In this document: in pieces, positions 57,285 to 64,000 of the stretch | How the letters are laid out: the number at the start of each line of letters is the position of its first letter | Position numbering within the stretch: the first letter of the stretch is position 1 | Origin: Streptomyces luteolifulvus | Lineage (GTDB): Bacteria; Actinomycetota; Actinomycetes; Streptomycetales; Streptomycetaceae | NCBI RefSeq assembly: GCF_008806595.1 | Contig: NZ_VZRB01000018.1 | Coordinates: 62,001 to 126,000 of the forward strand | Length of the DNA: 64,000 nt | Direction: 5' to 3' | The notes under the pieces: generated by a model | What the model was told of the DNA's origin: nothing | The model's database searches: none | Seen by the model: only the letters and a program-made list of their open reading frames with translations | Made by a program: the position numbers and the translations under genes

Positions 57285-58646
57285 ATGAAGGCCGTCCTCC
57301 GGACCCGAAGCCTCCCGGGGTTGCTGCTGGCCCTGGTGCTCGCGGCCCTGACCGTACTGTCGGTGGGCCCCACACCCGCCTCCGCCGACACCAGCGTCTC
57401 CACTGTCGCCCAGGCGCTCCGCAAGAGCCCGGTCTACATCGACCCGGCCGCGAGCGAGCAGCTGTCCTCCGCGGACGCCGGCAACCTCGCGCAGCAGATC
57501 AAGGACGCCGACAAACCGCTCTTCATCGCGGTCCTTCCCGCCGGCTATCCCACGGAGGACCTCTTCACCAAGCTGCGCACCGCGACCGGCATCACCGGCC
57601 TGTACGCGATCCGCCTCGGCGACCGCTTCGACGCCCGGGCCGATGCCGTCGTGATGCCGCCCACCGCCGTGCGGAACCTCGTCACCAGCGTCCAGGGCGA
57701 GGACGCCAAGGCCCAGCTCAACGACTTCACCGACAGCGCGGTCACCAACATGGGCGGTTCGGCTCCCTCGACCTGGAACACCTCCGACACCAGCGGCGGG
57801 GTGTCGACCACCGCGCTGATCACCGCGGGCGTGGTGCTGGTGGCCGGCGGTGCGGGCGCCTACGGCCTGGTCCGGCGCAACCGTCGCCGCCACGAGCGGG
57901 AACAGCGGGCCGCGCTGGAGAGGCTGCGGGTCGTCGTCGACGAGGACATCACCGCCTTCGGCGAGGAACTGGACCGGCTCGACTTCCACCCTGCCGAACC
58001 GGGCGCCGACGACGCCATGCGCGCGGACTACGAGCGGGCGCTCGACTCCTATGACCAGGCGAAGACGTCCATGGCCGAGGCCGCCAGACCCGAGGACGTG
58101 CGAGGCGTCACCCAGGCCCTGGAGGACGGCCGCTTCTCGCTCACCGTGCTCGCCGCCCGCCGCGAGGGCAGGCCGCTGCCCGAGCGCCGGCCGCCCTGCT
58201 TCTTCGACCCGCGCCACGGCCCGTCGGTCGCCGACGCCCCCTGGACACCACCGGCCGGCGCACCCCGCGAGGTCCCGGTCTGCGCCGCCGACCGCACCCG
58301 CCTGGCCGACGGCCGCGATCCTGTGATCCGCGAGGTCGACACCGACTACGGACGCCGCCCGTACTGGGACGCCGGTCCGGCCTACGGCCCCTGGGCGGGC
58401 GGCTACTTCGGCGGCGGCATCCTGCCCGGTCTGCTCGTCGGCACATTGCTCGGCAGCATGATGGCCACCCCGGCCTACGCCGCCGACTACGGCTCCGGAT
58501 ACGGCGACTTCGGCGCCTACGAAGGCGGCGACCTGTCCGGGGCGGACTTCGACTCCGGTGACTTCGGAAGCTTCGGAGGCGGCTTCGACGGCGGCGGCGG
58601 AGGGGACTTCGGCGGGGGAGGCGGCTTCGACGGAGGCGGGTTCTGA
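57285..58646 (+). CDS. Secreted/membrane TPM-domain-like protein with Gly/Asp/Phe-rich C-terminus
   Basis: A 453-residue protein. It has a signal peptide (LLLALVLAALTVLSVGPTPA), a TPM-like extracytoplasmic domain (PVYIDPAASEQLSSADAGNL, IAVLPAGYP), one transmembrane helix (ALITAGVVLVAGGAGAYGLV) and a basic cytoplasmic segment RRNRRRHERE with a coiled-coil-like stretch. A hydrophobic segment follows (GILPGLLVGTLLGSMM), then a tail of GGG, DFG and GGF units. TPM proteins have been linked to envelope or photosystem repair; the function here is unknown. Confidence 0.82.
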   Translation: MKAVLRTRSLPGLLLALVLAALTVLSVGPTPASADTSVSTVAQALRKSPVYIDPAASEQLSSADAGNLAQQIKDADKPLFIAVLPAGYPTEDLFTKLRTATGITGLYAIRLGDRFDARADAVVMPPTAVRNLVTSVQGEDAKAQLNDFTDSAVTNMGGSAPSTWNTSDTSGGVSTTALITAGVVLVAGGAGAYGLVRRNRRRHEREQRAALERLRVVVDEDITAFGEELDRLDFHPAEPGADDAMRADYERALDSYDQAKTSMAEAARPEDVRGVTQALEDGRFSLTVLAARREGRPLPERRPPCFFDPRHGPSVADAPWTPPAGAPREVPVCAADRTRLADGRDPVIREVDTDYGRRPYWDAGPAYGPWAGGYFGGGILPGLLVGTLLGSMMATPAYAADYGSGYGDFGAYEGGDLSGADFDSGDFGSFGGGFDGGGGGDFGGGGGFDGGGF

Positions 58647-58662
58647 GGGGGCTGCGAACGGG

Positions 58663-58696
58663 CACGGGCCCGGCGCGGGGCGGCGCCGGGCCCGTG
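58663..58696. terminator. Bidirectional terminator between TPM gene and trypsin gene
   Basis: A perfect 14-bp stem CACGGGCCCGGCGC / GCGCCGGGCCCGTG with a six-base loop, 16 bases after the stop of the upstream gene. Confidence 0.82.
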
Positions 58697-58736
58697 GACG
58701 TCGTACGAGAAGGTCCCGCGTCCTGCGAGGTGTGCG

Positions 58737-59519
58737 TCAGAGCGTCGACGCCGCCGAGGCGATGGCCGAGGCGAACGTGGAGACCTCGCTGTAGACACCG
58801 GGGGCGTTGGGCCGGGCGCACCCTATGCCCCAGCTGACGATACCGACCTGGATCCACGCACCCGCGTTGTCCCTGCGGAACATGGGGCCGCCGGAGTCGC
58901 CCTGGCAGGTGTCGACCCCGCCCGCCGTGTAGCCGGCGCAGATCTCGTCACTGGCGACCAGACCGCTGTAGCCGCTGTAGGTGCGGCAGGTGGCGTCGCT
59001 GACGAACGGCACGGTGGCCTTGAGGAGGTAGCGCTGCTGGGAGCCGCCCTCGCGGGCCGCACCCCAGCCGGCGACGGTGAAGGTGCCGTTGTTGTACTGC
59101 GGGGTGGTGGCGATCTTCAGCGTCGGCAGATTGATGGGCTGGGCGAGCTTGATGAGCGCCCAGTCCTTGCCGTTGCCGTTGTAGCCGGGGGCCCGGTAGA
59201 CCTTGGTGGACCGCACCTGGACCCGGCCGTTGGGGGACTGGAGGTCCACGACACCGGCGGTGGCGGTGATGCTGGTGTTGTTGCCGGTGGCGCCCACACA
59301 GTGCGCGGCGGTGAGCACGATCTGCTGGGTGTAGAGGGCGCCGCCACAGCCCATGGAGAGCCGGACCATGAAGGGGAACTCGCCCTGCGCGGCGCGGGTT
59401 CCGCCGACGACGGGCGACGGGGCGGCCTGTGCGGCCGATACGGGCTGAAGACTGGCGATCGCGAGTGCGGCGGCACCGAGGGCCGCGCATCTCTTGAGAG
59501 CCGTGAGGAGTCTCTTCAA
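58737..59519 (-). CDS. sprT: Secreted trypsin-like serine protease (S1 family)
   Basis: A 260-residue preproenzyme. A signal peptide (ALGAAALAIASLQPVSAAQA) and a very short propeptide (APSP) end at the mature start VVGGTRAAQGEFPF. The catalytic triad is His73 (TAAHC), Asp119 (KDWALIKL) and Ser209 (QGDSGGP). Asp203, six residues before the serine, is the trypsin S1 aspartate, so cleavage after Arg or Lys is expected. Six cysteines allow three disulfides. It closely resembles Streptomyces griseus trypsin. Confidence 0.94.
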   Translation of the reverse strand: MKRLLTALKRCAALGAAALAIASLQPVSAAQAAPSPVVGGTRAAQGEFPFMVRLSMGCGGALYTQQIVLTAAHCVGATGNNTSITATAGVVDLQSPNGRVQVRSTKVYRAPGYNGNGKDWALIKLAQPINLPTLKIATTPQYNNGTFTVAGWGAAREGGSQQRYLLKATVPFVSDATCRTYSGYSGLVASDEICAGYTAGGVDTCQGDSGGPMFRRDNAGAWIQVGIVSWGIGCARPNAPGVYSEVSTFASAIASAASTL

Positions 59520-59582
59520 CGTGATGCCTTCCGTGGGGGGTTGGCTAATGACACGCGCATGCCAACGGCGGCAGCAAAGAGA

Positions 59583-59604
59583 TGCCCATTGGCTGGCATG
59601 GGCA
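59583..59604. promoter_or_regulatory. Inverted repeat TGCCCAT-N8-ATGGGCA upstream of the trypsin gene
   Basis: A perfect 7-bp inverted repeat, 64 bases upstream of the trypsin start. A TTGACC on the minus strand lies just beyond it, so it could overlap the promoter. Confidence 0.4.
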
Positions 59605-59731
59605 GGTCAAAATCAGTTGCTGGATTATCTGAGCGCCTCACGCACTCGCACAAGAGGGGCGATTCAGCCAGGCGAGACCCGGACCGGTCATGAGGACAGA
59701 ACCTGGCCTACTTCGGTCCTACGGTCGTTCC

Positions 59732-60361
59732 ATGTCCGACACCGACAGGCACCCCACCGACCTGCCCGAACCGCGGGCCTTCGCCTCCGTGGACGAACTG
59801 GACGCGTGGCTCACCGGCCATCCGGCCCCCGGTCCCGGCCTCTGGGTGAAGGTGGCCAGGAAAGGGGCGGGCGTGGACTCCGTCACCGCCGGGGATGTCA
59901 ACGACGTCGCCCTCTGCCACGGCTGGATCACCGGCCGGCGCAGAGGGCTGGACACGTCGTACTTCCTGCAGAGGATCACCCCGCGCAGGCCCCGCAGCGT
60001 CTGGTCGGCGGTCAACGTGCGGCGCGTGGGGGAGCTGACCGCGGCCGGCCGTATGCGCCCCGCCGGGCTCGCCGAGGTCGAGGCGGCGAACGCGGACGGG
60101 CGAGGGGCTGCCGCGTATGCGTCGCAGAAGGAGGCCGTCGTTCCCGAGGACCTCGTCGCCGCCCTGGAACGCAGTCCCCGCGCCAGGGCGGTCTTCGACG
60201 GGCTCGGCCGGACCGACCGGTACCTTGCCATGCTCGGCCTGCTCCGGGCGCGCACCGCCGAGAGCCGCAGGGCTCAACTGGCGGCGGCGGTCGCCAGGTT
60301 GGAGTCGGCGGGGGCGCCGCACGCTCACCCGGCGAGGCCGCCGAAGGTCACGCGTTCCTGA
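59732..60361 (+). CDS. YdeI/OmpD-associated-family protein
   Basis: A 209-residue cytoplasmic protein with the family pattern FASVDELDAWLTGHPAPGPG, LWVKVARKGAG, DVALCHGWITGRRRGLDTSY, FLQRITPRRPRSVWSAVN, and C-terminal helices ending in SRRAQLAAAVARLE. Members are described as YdeI-like or bacteriocin-protection proteins; biochemical function is unknown. Its 3' end overlaps the 3' end of the converging YceI gene by 14 bases. Confidence 0.86.
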   Translation: MSDTDRHPTDLPEPRAFASVDELDAWLTGHPAPGPGLWVKVARKGAGVDSVTAGDVNDVALCHGWITGRRRGLDTSYFLQRITPRRPRSVWSAVNVRRVGELTAAGRMRPAGLAEVEAANADGRGAAAYASQKEAVVPEDLVAALERSPRARAVFDGLGRTDRYLAMLGLLRARTAESRRAQLAAAVARLESAGAPHAHPARPPKVTRS

Positions 60362-60971
60362 TCGCCGAGATGTCGAAGTTCAGCTTGATCTTGTCGGAGA
60401 CCAGGACCCCGCCCGTCTCCAGCGCGGCGTTCCAGGTCAGGCCCCACTCGGAGCGCAGGATCTCCGCCCTGCCTTCGAAGCCGACGCGCTCGTTGCCGAA
60501 GGGGTCCTTCGCGGCGCCGTTGAACTCGAGGTCGATGATGAGCGGCCGGGTGGTGCCGAGGATCGTCAGGTCACCGGTGATGCGGTAGTCGTCGCCGCCG
60601 AGGGCCTCCGCCTTGGTGGAGCGGAAGGTCATCGTGGGGAACTCTTCCGTCTTGAAGAAGTCCGCGCTCTTCAGGTGGCCGTCGCGGTCCGCGGAACCCG
60701 TGTCGATGCTGTCCATCTTGACGTCGATGGACGCCGTGGACTGCGCGGGATCGGTGCCGTCGAGGTGCAGCGAACCGCTGAAGTCGAGGAACTTGCCCTT
60801 GACGTTGGTGACCATGGCGTGGCGCGCGACGAAGCCGATCGTGGTGTGGGCGGCGTCGATCGAGTAGTCGCCGGTCAGCGCGGCGAGCTCGGGGCTCACA
60901 CCCGCGGGCGCCGCGGCGGTGTCGGTCGTGACGGTGGTGTCGGTCGTGTTCCTGCGGCCGAAGAGACCCAT
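60348..60971 (-). CDS. YceI-family lipocalin-like protein
   Basis: A 207-residue protein with a YceI beta-barrel: DYSIDAAHTTIGFVARHAMV, GKFLDFSGSLHLDG, SIDVKMDSIDTGSADRDGHL, FPTMTFRSTKAEALGGD, YRITGDLTILGTTRPL and GRAEILRSEWGLTW. YceI proteins bind isoprenoid or long-chain lipids. No signal peptide is visible, only a threonine-rich N-terminus after MGLFGRRN, so it is probably cytoplasmic. ATG 60971 has GGGAG upstream. Confidence 0.92.
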   Translation of the reverse strand: MGLFGRRNTTDTTVTTDTAAAPAGVSPELAALTGDYSIDAAHTTIGFVARHAMVTNVKGKFLDFSGSLHLDGTDPAQSTASIDVKMDSIDTGSADRDGHLKSADFFKTEEFPTMTFRSTKAEALGGDDYRITGDLTILGTTRPLIIDLEFNGAAKDPFGNERVGFEGRAEILRSEWGLTWNAALETGGVLVSDKIKLNFDISAIRNA

Positions 60972-60993
60972 GGTGTGCTCCCAGAGAGAGGAG

Positions 60994-61007
60994 GTTGAAT
61001 GTTCAAC
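60994..61007. promoter_or_regulatory. Palindrome GTTGAATGTTCAAC, candidate MarR-type operator
   Basis: A perfect 6-bp dyad, 23 bases upstream of the yceI start, with further TTCAAC half-sites up to 61060. MarR proteins often bind TTGAA-type dyads. No marR gene is in the window. Confidence 0.45.
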
Positions 61008-61051
61008 GAGCTCAACAGGGGCGACGGTAAACCTATTCCCGTTCAACTTTC

Positions 61052-61099
61052 AACTTCATCGGGAACTTCATCGAGAACTTCGTACGGAACTTCACCGGG
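61052..61099. repeat. Four 12-bp tandem repeats beginning AACTTC
   Basis: Units AACTTCATCGGG, AACTTCATCGAG, AACTTCGTACGG and AACTTCACCGGG stand head-to-tail upstream of yceI. The AACTTC half is invariant. Confidence 0.75.
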
Positions 61100-61381
61100 C
61101 CTTCGCCCGGGGCTCCCCTGACGCCGGGGTTCCGCTACGCTCTGGGCGGCCCGTCCGCCGACTGCGTCTCCGCGTCACTCCGGGGAGGGCATCTGCCACC
61201 CGGGGATATGAGGCGGCTCCCGGCCGACGGCTTTGTGCGACCCCCACAAGCCAGACGCCCTCTGAGCAGTCGGAACGCCTGCATACCGCTGTGGTTCTGT
61301 TCAGTGGTACCAGGAAAACGGGCCGGAGACTGTACGGAGTCAACGGCTCGCTTTCCTTGCTCCACTTCGTAAGGTCGCTAC

Positions 61382-63001
61382 ATGACCGTTTTGGAAGAGG
61401 CGCCGGGTGAGGCGACGAGCGAGTCGACGGGTGAGCCGGCGGTAGAGCCGGCGGACGCGCGCGGGCGAGTGGCCGAGCTGCACGAGATCCGTGCCCAGGC
61501 GCTGGCCGGGCCGAGCGAAAAGGCGACCGCCGCGCAGCACGCCAAGGGCAAGCTGACCGCGCGGGAGCGGATCGAGCTGCTGCTTGACCCGGGCACCTTC
61601 CGCGAGGTCGAGCAGCTGCGCCGGCACCGGGCGACCGGCTTCGGCCTGGAGGCCAAGAAGCCGCACACCGACGGTGTCATCACCGGCTGGGGCACGGTGG
61701 AGGGCCGTACGGTCTTCGTCTACGCCCATGACTTCCGCATCTTCGGCGGCGCACTGGGCGAGGCCCACGCCACCAAGATCCACAAGATCATGGACATGGC
61801 CATCTCGGCGGGCGCGCCCCTGGTGTCCCTGAACGACGGCGCCGGCGCCCGTATCCAGGAAGGCGTCTCGGCCCTGGCGGGCTACGGCGGCATCTTCCAG
61901 CGCAACACCAAGGCGTCCGGGGTCATCCCGCAGATCAGCGTGATGCTCGGCCCGTGCGCGGGCGGCGCGGCCTACAGCCCCGCCCTCACGGACTTCGTGT
62001 TCATGGTCCGCGAGACCTCGCAGATGTTCATCACCGGCCCCGACGTGGTCAAGGCCGTCACCGGTGAGGAGATCACCCAGAACGGCCTCGGCGGCGCCGA
62101 TGTGCACGCCGAGACCTCCGGTGTGTGCCACTTCGCGTACGACGACGAGGAGACGTGCATCGCCGAGGTGCGCTACCTCCTGTCCCTGCTCCCGCAGAAC
62201 AACCGGGAGAACCCGCCGCGCGTGGAGTGCACCGACGCCGTGGACCGCCGCAGCGATGTGCTGCTGGACCTGGTCCCGGCGGACGGCAACCGCCCCTACG
62301 ACATGGCCAAGGTCATCGAGGAGATCGTCGACGACGGCGACTACCTCGAAGTCCACGAGCGCTGGGCCCGCAACATCATCTGCGCGCTGGCCCGTCTGGA
62401 CGGCCAGGTGGTCGGCATCATCGCCAACCAGCCGCAGACGCTGGCCGGGGTCCTCGACATCGAGGCCTCGGAGAAGGCCGCGCGATTCGTCCAGATGTGC
62501 GACGCGTTCAACATCCCGATCATCACTCTTCTGGACGTCCCCGGCTTTCTCCCGGGCGTCGACCAGGAGCACGGTGGAATCATCCGCCACGGCGCGAAGC
62601 TGCTGTACGCCTACTGCAACGCGACCGTTCCGCGGATCTCGCTGATCCTGCGCAAGGCGTACGGAGGTGCCTACATCGTCATGGACAGCCAGTCCATCGG
62701 TGCGGACCTGACGTACGCGTGGCCGACGAACGAGATCGCGGTGATGGGCGCGGAGGGTGCCGCCAACGTCATCTTCCGCCGCCAGATCGCCGAGGCCGAG
62801 GACCCCGAGGCCATGCGGACCCGCATGGTCAAGGAGTACAAGTCAGAACTCATGCACCCGTACTACGCGGCCGAGCGCGGCCTGGTGGACGACGTGATCG
62901 ACCCCGCGGAGACCCGTGAGGTGCTGATCCAGTCGCTGGCGATGCTGCATACCAAGCACGCCGACCTGCCCTCCCGCAAGCACGGCAACCCCCCGCAGTA
63001 A
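61382..63001 (+). CDS. accB: Acyl-CoA carboxylase, carboxyltransferase beta subunit
   Basis: A 539-residue carboxyltransferase that transfers CO2 from biotin to acetyl- or propionyl-CoA, giving malonyl-/methylmalonyl-CoA for fatty acids and polyketides. Two crotonase-type halves are visible: DGVITGWGTVEGRTVFVYAH, SLNDGAGARIQEGV, MLGPCAGGAAYSPA and, in the second half, TLLDVPGFLPGVDQEHGGII, YGGAYIVMDSQSIGAD. From gene order with the epsilon subunit I equate it with S. coelicolor AccB. The biotin-carrying alpha subunit is not in the window. The only SD-like bases (AAGGT, 61371) overlap a possible -10 box TAAGGT. Confidence 0.94.
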   Translation: MTVLEEAPGEATSESTGEPAVEPADARGRVAELHEIRAQALAGPSEKATAAQHAKGKLTARERIELLLDPGTFREVEQLRRHRATGFGLEAKKPHTDGVITGWGTVEGRTVFVYAHDFRIFGGALGEAHATKIHKIMDMAISAGAPLVSLNDGAGARIQEGVSALAGYGGIFQRNTKASGVIPQISVMLGPCAGGAAYSPALTDFVFMVRETSQMFITGPDVVKAVTGEEITQNGLGGADVHAETSGVCHFAYDDEETCIAEVRYLLSLLPQNNRENPPRVECTDAVDRRSDVLLDLVPADGNRPYDMAKVIEEIVDDGDYLEVHERWARNIICALARLDGQVVGIIANQPQTLAGVLDIEASEKAARFVQMCDAFNIPIITLLDVPGFLPGVDQEHGGIIRHGAKLLYAYCNATVPRISLILRKAYGGAYIVMDSQSIGADLTYAWPTNEIAVMGAEGAANVIFRRQIAEAEDPEAMRTRMVKEYKSELMHPYYAAERGLVDDVIDPAETREVLIQSLAMLHTKHADLPSRKHGNPPQ

Positions 63002-63066
63002 TCCAGCGGATCCGCGGTAACCCAGCGGTTCCCCCGCGGAAACCTCTCTCACGGAGACTGAGACCT

Positions 63067-63255
63067 ATGAGCACTCCTGACATCCGCGTCGAGAAGGGCC
63101 ACGCCGAGCCCGAGGAGGTCGCCGCCATCACGGCCGTCCTGCTGGCCCGCGCCGCGGCCGCCCCGTCGGCCCCGGTCCACCGCGGCCGCCTCAAGGCCGG
63201 CTGGCGCCGCCTGGAACGCGAGCCGGGCTTCCGCGCCCCGCACAGCTGGCACTGA
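63067..63255 (+). CDS. accE: Acyl-CoA carboxylase epsilon subunit
   Basis: A 62-residue protein with MSTPDIRVEKGHAEPEEVAA, ITAVLLARAAAA and a basic end (LKAGWRRLEREPGFRAPHSW). This is the short epsilon subunit found in actinobacteria, which binds the beta subunit and raises carboxylase activity. It lies 65 bases after accB with a good ribosome site (CACGGAGA), and ends the operon at a strong palindrome. Confidence 0.93.
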   Translation: MSTPDIRVEKGHAEPEEVAAITAVLLARAAAAPSAPVHRGRLKAGWRRLEREPGFRAPHSWH

Positions 63256-63267
63256 GCCAATACGAAC

Positions 63268-63299
63268 AAGGAGGGCCCCTCTCGAGAGGGGCCCTCCTT
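63268..63299. terminator. Terminator palindrome after accE
   Basis: A perfect 32-base palindrome centred on TCTCGAGA, with arms AAGGAGGGCCCCTCTC and its complement. It also faces the converging cvnD gene. Confidence 0.85.
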
Positions 63300-63399
63300 C
63301 AGTGCGCCCAAAAGGGGCGCGGGGAACTGCGCGATCAGCCACAGAGCTGCCGCAGACGGCCGACAACCGCCCGGGGCAGCCCAGTGGCCGCACATCCAA

Positions 63400-63981
63400 T
63401 TACCGCAACCGCGCCATCAGCGCATGCTCCACGAGAGTGATCAGCGCGGACTTGGCGTCAGCCCGATGCCTCGCATCCGTCGTGATGATCGGCGTGTCCG
63501 GACCGATCTGAAGGGCCTCCCGGACCTCGTCCGGGTTGTACGGCTGCTGCCCGTCGAACCCGTTGAGCGCGATGACGAACGGCAGCCCGCTGTTCTCGAA
63601 GTAGTCGACCGCGGGGAAGCAGTCGGCCAGACGCCGGGTGTCGACCAGCACGATGGCACCGATCGCGCCGCGCACCAGGTCGTCCCACATGAACCAGAAG
63701 CGGTCCTGGCCGGGCGTGCCGAACAGGTACAGGATCAGGTCCTGGTCCAGGGTGATACGGCCGAAGTCCATGGCGACCGTGGTGGTCGTCTTGTCTCCGG
63801 TGTGGGTGAGGTCGTCGATGCCCGCCGAAGCAGACGTCATGACGGCCTCCGTGCGCAGCGGGTTGATCTCCGAGACGGCGCCGACGAACGTGGTCTTGCC
63901 CACGCCGAAGCCGCCCGCCACCACGATCTTCGCGGAGGTGGTGGAGCGGGAAGGACCGCCGCTAGAGCTTGCGAAGTCCAC
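63400..63981 (-). CDS. cvnD: Conservon GTPase, CvnD type
   Basis: A 193-residue Ras/MglA-like GTPase. The P-loop is AGGFGVGKTTFVGAV, the switch/DxxG region TPGQDRFWFMWDDL, and the NKxD-like motif is replaced by ALNGFDG, as usual in CvnD. Conservons (cvnA-D) encode a histidine-kinase-like protein, a roadblock protein, a DUF742 protein and this GTPase, acting as a membrane-associated G-protein system. By position this would be the cvn1 cluster. The start overlaps the end of cvnC by 20 bases. Confidence 0.93.
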   Translation of the reverse strand: MDFASSSGGPSRSTTSAKIVVAGGFGVGKTTFVGAVSEINPLRTEAVMTSASAGIDDLTHTGDKTTTTVAMDFGRITLDQDLILYLFGTPGQDRFWFMWDDLVRGAIGAIVLVDTRRLADCFPAVDYFENSGLPFVIALNGFDGQQPYNPDEVREALQIGPDTPIITTDARHRADAKSALITLVEHALMARLR

Positions 63982-64000
63982 TGAGCACCCTTTCGAGCAG
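63962..64000 (-). CDS. cvnC: DUF742 protein, CvnC type (C-terminal 12 residues only)
   Basis: Only the 3' end is visible: LLERVLSGLRKL then TAG at 63962-63964, a typical DUF742 C-terminus. It overlaps the cvnD start, consistent with conservon gene order. Confidence 0.8.
   Translation of the reverse strand: MLERVLSGLRKL

Larger units (their letters stand above)
60972..61381. other. Divergent intergenic region yceI-accB
   Basis: It holds a GTTGAA-TG-TTCAAC palindrome next to yceI, a four-copy 12-bp tandem repeat, a bulged hairpin GGCTTTGTG...CACAAGCC at 61229-61252 and, just before accB, a TAAGGT hexamer. No gene recognised. Confidence 0.6.

Noticed and set aside
59560..59610. AdpA-type site (TGGCSNGWWY) upstream of the trypsin gene
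   Set aside because: TGGCTGGCAT has mismatches to the consensus; only the inverted repeat is reported.
1..64000. tRNA, rRNA, CRISPR array, prophage or complete IS element
   Set aside because: No cloverleaf-like sequence, evenly spaced repeat array, phage structural gene or transposase was seen on either strand.

Overview
The window is chromosomal DNA of a high-GC actinomycete, almost certainly a Streptomyces. The supporting signs are strong G/C bias at third codon positions, many GTG starts, overlapping GTGA gene junctions, a lone TTA codon, a conservon-type GTPase gene at the right edge, and a gene order that matches what I remember of the S. coelicolor core region around SCO5492-SCO5541. 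I see no rRNA, tRNA, CRISPR array, prophage or complete insertion sequence.

Layout. 1-7.1 kb: LOG-family protein (5' end cut off), an SDR, a MetE-like protein, NAD-dependent DNA ligase ligA, and the membrane GGDEF-EAL protein rmdB. 7.1-11.2 kb: gatC-gatA-small protein-gatB, preceded by an 87-nt inverted-repeat element. 11.2-16.3 kb: a decayed methyltransferase gene, small membrane proteins, an MMPL transporter and a GNAT enzyme. 16.3-23.1 kb: a giant LuxR-type ATPase regulator, a secreted PQQ-type sugar dehydrogenase, an aldo/keto reductase and a 2-hydroxyacid dehydrogenase. 23.1-26.5 kb: cdgC, a second membrane GGDEF-EAL protein. 26.5-32.1 kb: ilvB-ilvN-ilvC and serA, with an Ile/Leu/Val leader peptide and attenuator ahead of ilvB. 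32.2-40.7 kb: an MFS exporter/TetR pair, then a PucR regulator facing a proline-catabolic operon (proline dehydrogenase, P5C dehydrogenase), an alpha/beta hydrolase and an oxidoreductase. 41-45.3 kb: Tat-exported phosphoesterase, leuB, ilvE. 45.5-50 kb: an operon of fused ureAB, ureC, agmatine deiminase, a Cys-rich protein and a TetR regulator, with two matching palindromes upstream. 50-51.9 kb: cimA behind an Ile-codon leader and attenuator. 52-57.2 kb: divergent secreted GH30 and GH3 glycosidases. 57.3-61 kb: TPM-like membrane protein, secreted trypsin, YdeI-like and YceI-like proteins. 61.4-63.3 kb: accB-accE. The right edge holds the end of a conservon (cvnC, cvnD).

How the genes work together. 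The window gathers most of branched-chain amino acid synthesis (ilvBNC, leuB, ilvE, cimA) plus serA, with transcription attenuation predicted at two of these loci. It also carries two c-di-GMP enzymes of probably opposite sign: RmdB has an intact EAL domain, CdgC a degenerate one. rmdB is the only gene here in which I found a TTA codon, which would tie it to bldA.

The least explained unit is the urease-like/agmatine deiminase operon. It has urease structural genes without any accessory genes, an altered active-site flap in UreC, and an unrecognised cysteine-rich protein. A role in breaking down a ureido product of agmatine is a hypothesis worth testing.
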